Positions 42,290 to 51,700 of a DNA stretch of 64,000 nucleotides are shown here, piece by piece (the stretch's first letter is position 1; every line of letters begins with the position of its first letter). This DNA is from Sphingorhabdus profundilacus. Its GTDB lineage: Bacteria; Pseudomonadota; Alphaproteobacteria; Sphingomonadales; Sphingomonadaceae. The stretch lies in assembly GCF_009769755.1 (NCBI RefSeq), contig NZ_SDWJ01000001.1, positions 496,001-560,000 of the forward strand, written 5' to 3'. A program made the position numbers and the translations under genes. Below the pieces are notes generated by a model, which was given only the letters and a program-made list of their open reading frames with translations, was not told the DNA's origin and searched no databases.

Positions 42290-43948
42290 ATGCTGTGTCG
42301 ATCTGCGATATTTGCACATGTGTCGCGCGCGACCATTGGACTGTCCATGGTGGCTGTGCCAGCGATGGCCTATGCACAGGCGCAGGGCGGCGAAAACACG
42401 CAAGTCGTCGCACCTCCCGAAAGCTTCATGATCAATGCGATTGATGTTGTTGGTGTGACACGTTTGTCGCAGGGCGACATCGAACGCACTATTTATCCCT
42501 TCCTTGGGCCTGGCAAGACGCCTGCCGATGTTGAATTGGCCCGTAAGGCAATTCAAGACGCCTATGCCAAGCTTGGATATGAAGCCATTGTGGTTGAAGT
42601 ACCGCCACAGCCGCAGGAAGATTTTGCCCGCGGTCTGGTGCAGATCCGCGTTGGCGAGGCACCTGTTGCGAATGTTAAGGTATCGGGGTCAAAGCATCAT
42701 TCTGCGCTGGTCCTGTTGGGTCAGTTGCCATCAGTCCGTTCTGGACAACCCCTTAATTTCAAGGACTTGCAGCGCGAACTTGCTGCGGCAAATCGCTTTC
42801 CTGACCGTGAAGTCACCCCGTCATTCGATGCCGGCGAAGTTCCCGGTACGATCGACGTTGATTTGAAAGTACGCGGTGATTTCCCGCTGCACGCATCATT
42901 CGATCTCAACAATGACAATAGCCCTAACACGGCTCCGTTGCGGTTGACCGGAATAGCGCGCTATACAAATTTATGGCAACAAGGGCATACGATCACTGCC
43001 GGATTTGCCATCGCTCCGGAACGCCTGTCCGATAACGCTGCTATTTTTGGTTCTTATTCAGCGCCCCTGATAGGTACGCCATGGACACTTATTTTAAGTG
43101 GCTATAAATCCAATAGTAATATCGCATCGCTCGGCGGCACCAATGTTCTGGGTAATGGATATCAGGTCGGAATGCAGGCCATCTATAGATTGCCTTTTGA
43201 TCGGGACTACCATGCTTTTCGGGTCGGCGTGGATTATAAGGATTTCAAACAGGATATCGGTCTGCGCGGCACCACCATCAGCAATTCACCGATTAGCTAT
43301 GTCCCCTTAACACTCGGTTATAACAGTTCGATCAGTCGAGAGAAGGCGGCGCTGGACCTGAGTATAAGTTCTACGCTTGGCCTGCGCGTCGTCAAAAGGG
43401 TAACCTGCTTTGACCCGACAGCGGCTATTTGCCTTCCAGAAAACCAATTTACTAATCGCGAAGTAGATAGCACTGAAAACTTCGCGCATGTGAATGTCGA
43501 TCTTACTTATACCGCCAGCTTTTCCGGGGATTGGGTAACCGAAGCGAAATTTTCCGGGCAATATGCCGACAGCCACCTTGTTTCGAACGAACAGTTCTCG
43601 ATTGGCGGGCTGTCGACGGTTCGTGGCTATTACCAATCGGAAGCAGTGGGTGATCGCGGAATTGCGGGTTCGGTCGAGTTTCGCGCACCGTCCCTGGCTA
43701 CCTATCTTGGTACATTTGTCGATGAACTTCGCTTTTTCAGCTTCATGGAAAGCGGGATTGTCTCGGTGATAGACCCGTTACCCGATGCCCGGTCGGTGTT
43801 CCGAATCGGGTCCTTTGGCGGCGGGTTACGCATAAAGATACTGGGTCGCTTTACCGGCGAAGTGATGGTGGGCGTGCCGGTTGCAAGTACCGATGAAACT
43901 CAAAAAGGCGATCCACGCTATACTTTCGCGGTCAAGGGTGAATTCTAA
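42290..43948 (+). CDS. TpsB-type outer-membrane transporter (ShlB/FhaC family) of a two-partner secretion system
   Basis: Outer-membrane secretion barrel of 552 residues. A signal peptide (residues 1-29, cleaved near AMAYA) is followed by two POTRA domains (about 46-121 and 122-195) and a 16-strand-type barrel with the TpsB loop-6 motif LSTVRGYYQSEAVGDRG near residue 444. Between signal and POTRA1 is a short segment NTQVVAPPE that resembles a TonB box. It begins a co-directional run of seven genes ending at 62582 with gaps of 14-95 bp. Its likely client is the 4393-residue TpsA in the same run. The ATG at 42290 has only a weak SD. Confidence 0.92.
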   Translation: MLCRSAIFAHVSRATIGLSMVAVPAMAYAQAQGGENTQVVAPPESFMINAIDVVGVTRLSQGDIERTIYPFLGPGKTPADVELARKAIQDAYAKLGYEAIVVEVPPQPQEDFARGLVQIRVGEAPVANVKVSGSKHHSALVLLGQLPSVRSGQPLNFKDLQRELAAANRFPDREVTPSFDAGEVPGTIDVDLKVRGDFPLHASFDLNNDNSPNTAPLRLTGIARYTNLWQQGHTITAGFAIAPERLSDNAAIFGSYSAPLIGTPWTLILSGYKSNSNIASLGGTNVLGNGYQVGMQAIYRLPFDRDYHAFRVGVDYKDFKQDIGLRGTTISNSPISYVPLTLGYNSSISREKAALDLSISSTLGLRVVKRVTCFDPTAAICLPENQFTNREVDSTENFAHVNVDLTYTASFSGDWVTEAKFSGQYADSHLVSNEQFSIGGLSTVRGYYQSEAVGDRGIAGSVEFRAPSLATYLGTFVDELRFFSFMESGIVSVIDPLPDARSVFRIGSFGGGLRIKILGRFTGEVMVGVPVASTDETQKGDPRYTFAVKGEF

Positions 43949-43976
43949 AAAATGTCTTCGGTTCAGGAAAACTAAC

Positions 43977-45743
43977 ATGATACGGCAACTCTTAGTACTT
44001 ATTTTCTCTTTAATCGTTTTTACTTCACCGGCACATGCCTGGTGGAACAAGGATTGGGAGTATCGTAAGGCTGTCACGGTCGACACCACCGCTTCGGGCG
44101 TGAATGTCAGTGGACCGATGGGGCGGACACTCGTCCTCATTCGCCTGCATAGCGGCAATTTTACCTTTACCGAAGCATTGGAAAATGGGGCCGATATCCG
44201 CATTGTGGATACAGACGACAAGTCGCCATTGCCTTATCATATAGAAGGTTTTGATGCCAAAACCGGTATTGCAACGATCTGGGTTTCGGTTCCGACCCTG
44301 AACGGAGGCGAAAAAAAGCAGCTATGGCTCTATTTTGGCAATGCGAATGCCAAGGTAGGTGAAGATGTCGCCGGCAGTTTCGATGCCGATTACATGGCAG
44401 CATATCATTTTAGCGAAGGTCCAGGTGTTGCACCTGCAGACAAAACCGCAAATGCGAATGCCGCACAGACAGCCCCTCCTGGTGTGAATGACAGCGGAAT
44501 TATCGGACGCAGCGCGCGGTTTCCGGGGCAGGGAGCAATCACCATTGCGGCGTCGCCGTCACTTGCAATGGCTGCTGGTGCGCCATTTACGTTCAGCGCT
44601 TGGGTAAAGCCTGATCAGCTTGCTGGAAATCAGGCCATCTTCGCGCGAGGACCGATGGTAATCGGCATAAATGGAGGCGCGCCCTATGTCGCATTGGGCG
44701 GGGCATCAACGCAGGCGAGTTCCGCGGTAAAGCAAGCGGACTGGAGCCATATTTCTGTTGTTGCGGACGGCACGACGATCAAGATTTATGTCAATGGAAT
44801 AGAGGCCGGGGCGGCGACAGCTGCGCTTCCTGCGATTGATGGCCCGATTCTGATCGGTGGAGCGGATGGAGCGCCTTTTGGTGGTGAAATCGACGAAGTC
44901 CGCTTGTCCAAGGTGGCGCGTCCTGCGGCTATGATATTGGCGATGGCAAGTGCAGAGGGACCATCAGGCAAGCTTGTCAACGTATCGGAATCGAACGAAA
45001 AGCAGGGCAGCGGTGGCGGTGTGCTTGGCTTCATTCTTGGCAAGATCCACGCTCTTGACGCATTCATCATTGGCCTTTGCATGCTGCTATTGGGGGCTGC
45101 GATATGGCTGATGTTCACCAAGATCCGCGACCTTAACAAAGCAGATCGCACAAATTCGGTGTTCAAAAAGCGCTTCATGGAAATGCATGAAGAATTGGTG
45201 CCGGTTGCCGACATCAAGGGCATCGACCCGGCCGAAGTGGCCTATATCAAGGCATCCCCGCTCGGACGCTTGTATGAAACTGGTATCGACGAGTTACTGC
45301 TTCGTCAGAAAAACCGGGGGGTCAGACCACTGTCCGGTGAAGCCGTGGAAGCGATGCGTGCGGCGGTGGACGCCATTGTCGTCGATGAAAACCAGAAGAT
45401 GGACAAATGGATGGTCATTTTGACTATCGCCATTTCCGGTGGCCCATTCATCGGGCTGCTTGGCACGGTGATCGGGGTGATGAGCACATTTGGCGGCGTG
45501 GCGATGGCAGGCGATGTCAACGTCAACGCAATCGCGCCCGGCATTGCAGCTGCGCTGTTGGCGACTATTGCCGGTATGGCATGTGCTATTCCGTCCCTGT
45601 TCGGGTACAATTACATCAACAGCCGGATTTCGGCGGCTGCGGATGAAATGCGGGTATTTGTCGACCGCTTGATTACCCGGCTCGCAGAAATGCAGGCCGA
45701 CGCCGCGGAAACTCCGCCCCCTTACCAAATCGCTGCTGAATAA
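43977..45743 (+). CDS. ExbB/TolQ/MotA-family proton channel fused to periplasmic DUF2341 and LamG-like domains
   Basis: A 588-residue fusion. A signal peptide (1-21, AHAWWNKDWEYRKA) leads a DUF2341 domain (about 30-125, ending KKQLWLYFGNANAK) and a concanavalin/LamG-like domain (about 175-325, FTFSAWVKPD, WSHISVVADGTTIKIYVNG). The remainder is an ExbB core: first membrane segment about 357-380, cytoplasmic region, then ISGGPFIGLLGTVIGVMSTF (about 487-506) and IAPGIAAALLATIAGMACAI (about 519-538). Ordinary ExbB has no such extracytoplasmic extension. It is 28 bp after tpsB and 14 bp before exbD. LamG folds often bind glycans or proteins, so the extension may recognise cargo; this is inference. 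I start at ATG 43977; upstream in-frame codons overlap tpsB. Confidence 0.9.
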   Translation: MIRQLLVLIFSLIVFTSPAHAWWNKDWEYRKAVTVDTTASGVNVSGPMGRTLVLIRLHSGNFTFTEALENGADIRIVDTDDKSPLPYHIEGFDAKTGIATIWVSVPTLNGGEKKQLWLYFGNANAKVGEDVAGSFDADYMAAYHFSEGPGVAPADKTANANAAQTAPPGVNDSGIIGRSARFPGQGAITIAASPSLAMAAGAPFTFSAWVKPDQLAGNQAIFARGPMVIGINGGAPYVALGGASTQASSAVKQADWSHISVVADGTTIKIYVNGIEAGAATAALPAIDGPILIGGADGAPFGGEIDEVRLSKVARPAAMILAMASAEGPSGKLVNVSESNEKQGSGGGVLGFILGKIHALDAFIIGLCMLLLGAAIWLMFTKIRDLNKADRTNSVFKKRFMEMHEELVPVADIKGIDPAEVAYIKASPLGRLYETGIDELLLRQKNRGVRPLSGEAVEAMRAAVDAIVVDENQKMDKWMVILTIAISGGPFIGLLGTVIGVMSTFGGVAMAGDVNVNAIAPGIAAALLATIAGMACAIPSLFGYNYINSRISAAADEMRVFVDRLITRLAEMQADAAETPPPYQIAAE

Positions 45744-45757
45744 AGGGAGATCGGACC

Positions 45758-46165
45758 ATGCAAGTCGGTGGCGGCCGCAAGGCCTATGACGAGATCAACA
45801 TCACGCCAATGTTGGATTTGGCTTATGTGTTGCTCGTTATTTTCATTCTAATGGCAACAGCATCTGTGCAAGGCATCAAGGTGGATTTGCCAAAGGCAAG
45901 TTCTGCAAAAAGCCTGGTGCAGCCCAAAACAATTGCGCTGACGGTCAGTAATGACGGCCAGATTTATATGGACGCATTTCCGGTTACAATTCCGGATCTG
46001 GAAACTCGGTTGCGGAACGCAAAAGCGACCGATCCGGAAGTGCCTATCGTTCTGAAAGGTGACCAAACCGCGCAATATGGCAAGATTATGGAAGTCTTGG
46101 ACCTGTGCCGCCGACTTGACCTGAACAAAGTCGGACTTGTCACTGGCAAGCAAGCTGCGTCTTAG
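45758..46165 (+). CDS. exbD: ExbD/TolR-family biopolymer transport protein
   Basis: A 135-residue inner-membrane protein: a short cytoplasmic N-terminus, one membrane segment with the proton-pathway aspartate (INITPMLDLAYVLLVIFIL), and a periplasmic ExbD/TolR domain (VLKGDQTAQYGKIMEVLDLC). An SD (GGGAGA) precedes the ATG. It completes a motor with the upstream ExbB-like fusion and the TonB-like protein that follows after 16 bp. Confidence 0.93.
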   Translation: MQVGGGRKAYDEINITPMLDLAYVLLVIFILMATASVQGIKVDLPKASSAKSLVQPKTIALTVSNDGQIYMDAFPVTIPDLETRLRNAKATDPEVPIVLKGDQTAQYGKIMEVLDLCRRLDLNKVGLVTGKQAAS

Positions 46166-46181
46166 TCGGTCGACATCAACC

Positions 46182-46898
46182 ATGGCACAGGCCCCCACTT
46201 TTCAAGAACCCAGTTCCAAAGGCCCTAAAACCTATCTGGCGATGGCGTTGGGCCTTTGTGCGCTATTGGGCTTGATTTGGTTTATATATACGTCGTGGAA
46301 TTCGGTGCCGGGTGTTGCAGTAGAACAAACGCCACCGACAGCAATCGATATGCTGCCGCCTCCGCCGCCACCGCCTCCCCCTCCTCCAGAGCCTCAGGAA
46401 AAGCCGCCTGAACCTTCAGACAAGCCGACCCCGACGCCGGAACCGACACCAGCGCCCACGCCAGATAAGCCCGCGCCTGCGCCAATGCAGATTGATGGTC
46501 CGGCTCAAGCAGGGTCTGATTCGTTCGGCCTTACGTCCGGCAGCGGTGGTGGCATGGGGGCGCCGTCTAGCAAGGGGACCTGTATCGGTGCGAACTGCGG
46601 GGCGCCAGCAAAAACAGCTTTAGGCGCAGACCGATTTTGGGGGCGTAATATCGCCAACGCGCTCGAAAATCATGTTGAGAACAGCAAGAAAGTAAATGTC
46701 GATTCATTTGTAAGTGAATTCGATGTCTGGGTCAGTGCATCCGGCGTTCTGACGCGCGCGAAACTCGCGCGATCAAGTGGTAACGCGAAGCTGGACCAAA
46801 CTGTACTTGGGTTGCTGCAGACTGCGCGTGGTTTGAAGCCCCCACCTGAAACATTGCGAATGCCGCAACGCGTTAAAGTGGGGCGCAAGCGGTTCTGA
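46182..46898 (+). CDS. TonB-like energy transducer
   Basis: A 238-residue protein: cytoplasmic tail, one membrane anchor (about 18-38, YLAMALGLCALLGLIWFIYT), a proline-rich spacer (about 57-105, including eleven consecutive prolines), a GTCIGANCGAP cysteine pair, and a C-terminal TonB/TolA-like domain (about 158-238, FDVWVSASGVLTRAKLARSSG). The frame is open upstream to 46137 but that overlaps exbD; ATG 46182 is preferred. It would carry proton-motive energy to an outer-membrane partner, most likely one encoded in the same operon (TpsB or the porin). Confidence 0.85.
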   Translation: MAQAPTFQEPSSKGPKTYLAMALGLCALLGLIWFIYTSWNSVPGVAVEQTPPTAIDMLPPPPPPPPPPPEPQEKPPEPSDKPTPTPEPTPAPTPDKPAPAPMQIDGPAQAGSDSFGLTSGSGGGMGAPSSKGTCIGANCGAPAKTALGADRFWGRNIANALENHVENSKKVNVDSFVSEFDVWVSASGVLTRAKLARSSGNAKLDQTVLGLLQTARGLKPPPETLRMPQRVKVGRKRF

Positions 46899-46944
46899 AA
46901 TTCATCGGTTCAAAGCCGAATGCTAAATCAAAAAGGACAGTAAA

Positions 46945-48681
46945 ATGGGATTGAACACAAACATTTCGACCTTGGGTCGGCATTTGCGAAAGGCTGTACT
47001 TGCGTCGCTGTTGTTGATGCCGCTTCCGGCGATGGCGCAAGCTGAAGCGCCGTCGGAAAGTGCGATGGTCAATCTCGTTCGCGCTCTCGTCAAGCAAGGC
47101 GCTTTAGACGCCGATGTAGGAACCGCACTGATCCAACAAGCCGAAGCCGAGGCCGCACAGGCGCGCGCCGCCAACCAGCGGAACGTCTCCAGCGAATTGC
47201 CACCTGCGCCAAACGGTGCGATCCGCGTGCCCTATATCCCTGAAACAGTAAGGGCCCAAATCAAGGATGAGCTTCGCAACGAGGTCATGAAAGAAGCGCG
47301 GGTCGAGCGTTGGGCCTCCCCAGATGAAGCAGCGCCTGATTGGACACGGCGGATTACGTTACACGGCGATGTTCGGGTGCGTTCACAGTCCGAGCTTTAT
47401 GCACGGACGAATTCCAACGAAATCATCGATTTTGCGACAATCAACGCACTCAGCCCATATGGGATTGATGATCCGCGTTTGTTGTTGCCTATTTTGAACG
47501 CCCGAAATGACCGGTGGAATAATCTACGTTTGCGTGCTCGCCTGGGTATTGAAGCGAAGATAACCCAGGGTGTGACCGCAGGTATCACAATTGCGACGGG
47601 TCAAAATGAAGGTCCCATTTCAACAAACACCTCTTTGGGCGGCGGATTTTTCAAACGCGATCTATGGTTAGATAAAGCCTGGCTTAAAGTTGCGCCGGCG
47701 AAATGGGCCGATATCACCTTCGGACGGTTCGACAATCCGTTCAGTTCAAGTGACATATTATATGATAAGGATCTCAATCTCGACGGCATTGCCGCCAGCC
47801 TGAATTCCGGAACTTTGCTGGGTGAAGATTTTGCGATCACCGCACGAGGCGGAGCGTTCCCTCTGGATTTTGGTGCTTCAAGTGCGCCATTGTTCGAATT
47901 TGACAAGATCGACACACCACAAAAATATCTCTTTGCAGGCGAAATCGAGGCATCCGCAAAGTTTTCAGCTGTGTCGGTTAAGCTCGGAGCGGGCTATCAT
48001 GTTTTCAAAAATTTGCAGGGCCAGCTGTCGACACCTTGCCGTGTTGAAACCGACAGCTTTTGTTCGACCGACTTTTTGCAGCCCCTTTTCCTGACAAAGG
48101 GAAACACCTTGTCACCGTTACGGCAGATCGTGACGATCAATCCTAACGCTGATTTACCTCAACTGCTTGGATATACGTTCAAATATAATGTTCTGGACAT
48201 CAATGCCGCGGTAAATGTCCCAGTAACGGACAGGATCGAAGTAGCTCTGTCAGGAAGTTATGTAAAAAATCTCGGCTTCAATGAAGCTGACATCTGTCGC
48301 AACGGTTTGCTGGGACGCCCTTATAACAATAATGCTGCTGGTGGCCGGACATTCTGCGCTGCGGTCGATCCGGCCGAGTTTGTCGGTGGTGATACAGGTT
48401 ATCGGTTCGAGGCTGTTCTGGGTCGTAAAGACATTGAAAAAGCAGGGGAATGGAATGTACTTGCTGGCTATCGCTATCTTGAAAGTGATGCGGTATTAGA
48501 TGCTCTATCCGATAGTGAATTCCATCTTGGAGGAACAAATTCCAAAGGATATTTCGTCGGGGTAAACTACGGTTTATATGATGGCGTCTTCGTTGGGACC
48601 CGCTGGATGAGCGCCAATGAAATATCCGGCCCGCCGCTTGCAATCGATGTCTTGCAAGTGGATTTGGTTGCTAAGTTTTAG
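46945..48681 (+). CDS. Putative outer-membrane porin
   Basis: A 578-residue outer-membrane protein with signal peptide (1-32, LLLMPLPAMAQAEA), an N-terminal periplasmic helical segment (ESAMVNLVRALVKQGALD to about residue 115) and a beta-barrel ending in the phenylalanine-terminated strand DVLQVDLVAKF. It resembles the putative-porin (Porin_5-like) family with an initial oligomerisation helix. Six cysteines in the extracellular-loop regions (for example PCRVETDSFCS) may pair. AAAAAGGA lies about 9 nt before the ATG. Its conserved place between TonB and TpsA hints at an outer-membrane partner of the secretion locus rather than a general porin. Confidence 0.83.
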   Translation: MGLNTNISTLGRHLRKAVLASLLLMPLPAMAQAEAPSESAMVNLVRALVKQGALDADVGTALIQQAEAEAAQARAANQRNVSSELPPAPNGAIRVPYIPETVRAQIKDELRNEVMKEARVERWASPDEAAPDWTRRITLHGDVRVRSQSELYARTNSNEIIDFATINALSPYGIDDPRLLLPILNARNDRWNNLRLRARLGIEAKITQGVTAGITIATGQNEGPISTNTSLGGGFFKRDLWLDKAWLKVAPAKWADITFGRFDNPFSSSDILYDKDLNLDGIAASLNSGTLLGEDFAITARGGAFPLDFGASSAPLFEFDKIDTPQKYLFAGEIEASAKFSAVSVKLGAGYHVFKNLQGQLSTPCRVETDSFCSTDFLQPLFLTKGNTLSPLRQIVTINPNADLPQLLGYTFKYNVLDINAAVNVPVTDRIEVALSGSYVKNLGFNEADICRNGLLGRPYNNNAAGGRTFCAAVDPAEFVGGDTGYRFEAVLGRKDIEKAGEWNVLAGYRYLESDAVLDALSDSEFHLGGTNSKGYFVGVNYGLYDGVFVGTRWMSANEISGPPLAIDVLQVDLVAKF

Positions 48682-48776
48682 CGCGCAACAAAACGGTCAA
48701 AAGAAAGAAATAAATCTAACCTAGCTGTGCAAGTTAACCGATTCGTAACTGTTTTCGAAACGGCTTTTTCTAAAAA

Positions 48777-51700
48777 ATGGGTAAATTTGACATGGTTGAT
48801 TTGAATGTCCGCTTCACGCGGCTAAGGTTTGGTACGCGTTCTATTTTGATGCGTACTGCAAGCGTAGCTGTCCTTGCGGCTCTAATCGATCCGACAGCAG
48901 CGCACGCGCAGCTCGCGGCACGTCGTGGTGCCACGGCCTCCGCCCCCGTCGTTGCACCGCGAGCGGTACCAGGACAAGTCCGGCCGCGCGCTGCAACAGA
49001 GGCGCTGGACCGTGCGGTCGCTACACAAGCGCGCGTGGATGATATTCAACGCTACGTCAAACAGGCGCGCGCTGCCGCCGGTGGAACCGTTGTACCCGAA
49101 GGATTGCAAGGCTTGGTCATTGCGCGTGGCGTGACACGTGAAGCGCTGGCCGCCGGAGCATTGCGGGCCGCACAGGATTCGACCGGTCGTGTCACATGGC
49201 AAGGCGCAGGCTTGCCAACCGAAACAGTGACCGGCGGCACCAATCTGGTGACCATTGTCCAAAATGAATCGCGTGCAATTCTGTCGTGGGATCGTTTTGA
49301 TGTGGGCCGCAATACGACGCTGCAATTCGATCAAGGCAAAAATAAGGATTGGGTCGCTCTGAACCGTGTGGTTGATGCGGCAGCATCGCCGTCTCAGATA
49401 TTGGGGTCGATCAAGGCTGACGGAACGGTAATCGTCCTAAATCGCAACGGCGTCATGTTCGGTGCCGGGTCGCAGGTGAGTGCCAATTCACTGCTCGCCA
49501 GTAGTCTTGAAATCGGAAATTTTGTAAAAACAGGTCGTGTTATCGCCCCCAGCGGTACAATCGAAAATGGATTTGTCGGGCTTACCCTGAATGAACGCAA
49601 CATTAGTTTCTTGCAAAATGGACTGCTTCAAGGTGCCGTGGGGCAGGGTGATCTGCAATTGTCGCCAACGATTGTTTCCGCCGAAGTATCTGGCTTTTAT
49701 TCGTCTTCGACCATAAGTTCTGCGTTCAATGGCAATGAAAGTGGCAGCATCACAGTTGAACGTGGTGCCAACATTTCGGCTGGATCGGGTGGCTTTGTTA
49801 TTTTGGCCGGACCAAGGGTTTCCAATGATGGATATCTGACTGCGTCCGAAGGCCAAGTTAGTCTTCAGGCGGGCCGAGCTATTTCTGCAACGGCATCGAC
49901 AGGTGCTGCTGACTCTGTTGACCCTCTGATCCGTGGTCTCATTTTACGGACATCATTTGGCGCGGTGACCGATGTTGTCACCAATAGCGGCCTTATAGAA
50001 ACCCAACGCGGTTATGCGTCGCTCGGCACAGGGTTGACGGGTACTGTTATCAATGCAGGCCTGATCGCCGCAACAACCAGCGTTTCGAGAAATGGTAATA
50101 TTTCGCTATTAGGCGGTACAGTGACCCTGGCGGGTGCGGATATACAGGGCGAAGCAAGTGGCTTGGTCATAACACCTGACAAAAATGGCGAAACAGTTCC
50201 CCAAGGTACGTCGGCAGAGCCGGCCAATTTTAAAACCTCAAAAATTCAGATAGGCGGCGTGTATCTTGATCCATTTGCAGGCTCCACATCGCCCTTGGGC
50301 GAATTTGGTCCCGCATCGATCAGTTTCGGCAAAAACTCTTTAATCTATGCGCCCAGCGCCAATGTCGATGTCGGTGGTAAAGCCGGTCAAACATTTGTTC
50401 CCAGCCGTTTTCAAAACGGAGACATTCCAGACGCCATTTCGACTTTGAATGCGAGCCGGATTGATATTGCCGACGGTGTCTTGATCGACGTCGGCGGTGT
50501 TAAGGACGTATTGCTTGATTCTTCACGCAACAGTTTGCTGATCGACCCCGTTAAGCGCAACGAACTGCGAGACACGCCGAACTATCGGGAAACGAACACA
50601 AATGGTGATTTTACCCTCAACGGGTCTGCCATTTACGTCGATCCGCGGATTGTCGGGGTGCGTGACGATGGAGTCGCCTATATCGGTTCACCCCTGATCG
50701 AAGCCGGAAGCGCCGCAAGCCAGATTGGGGTTACCGCCGCCGAGTTTATGACCAAGGGTGGTAATCTAAGCCTAAATGTAGGTGTATTGGAAACGGCAAC
50801 ATCCTTGTCGGCAACACCTAAGATTACGATAAGTCGGGGTGCAGCACTCGACTTCGAGGGCGGATGGGTTCGCTATGCCGATGGTATCGTCAGAACTAGC
50901 CGACTTTTGACATCGGACGGTCGCATTGTGGATATTGGGCAGGCCAATCCCAATGATATATTTGTGGCTGTCGGCGACGGCTTTACCGAAGTGCAATCCA
51001 AATTCGGAATATCACGCACTTATGGCAATTCGATCTTGCAAGGTGGGCGCTTCGAATATGGGTATGATGAAGGTCGCGACGCCGGATCACTGATCATCAG
51101 CGCCTCGACGGCGACTATCGACGGGACTTTGCGCGGCAGTGCGTATGCAGGCGCAAGACAGATTCAACTGGGACGGCGACCCAATGCGATTTCATCAATT
51201 GTCGGTGACTTAAGGCTGTTACAAGGCAATGCCGGTATGTTGCCATCTGGCGGCTATGTGCGGATAGGGGCATTTGATCGGTCGAATACAAATGAACTTA
51301 GCGGTGATATCATCATCGGGCGCGGCAATTCCCTGGCGCCTGCAGGCTCAATTCTTCTCAGCGATACCGCACTGTCGGCATCCGGACTTTCGGCCCTTTC
51401 GTTAAGAACAAGCGGCAGTTTCCTGCTGGAATCGAACAGCAATCTCACACTGGCAAATGGTGGCAATTTTAGTGTCGAGGCAGGCCGTTCTATTCGCTTT
51501 GACGGGAATGTCGTGGCGGCTTCCGGCATTGTCAGCGCACGAACCACGGATTTTGGAGCAGGCGGCGGCATCACCGTGGGTAGCGAAGGTTCGCCATTTC
51601 GCGCCGATGACAATTTAAGCGCGTTCTTTACTGCCGATCCTGGATTGAACCCGTTTGATATCATTGTCGGCGGTAAAATCTCGACGGCTGGTCTTTGGGT

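Noticed and set aside
48682-48776. A Pho box upstream of TpsA (and upstream of tpsB at 42164-42289)
   Set aside because: The best matches to the CTGTCAT repeat pattern are poor by eye, so a PhoB site cannot be supported.
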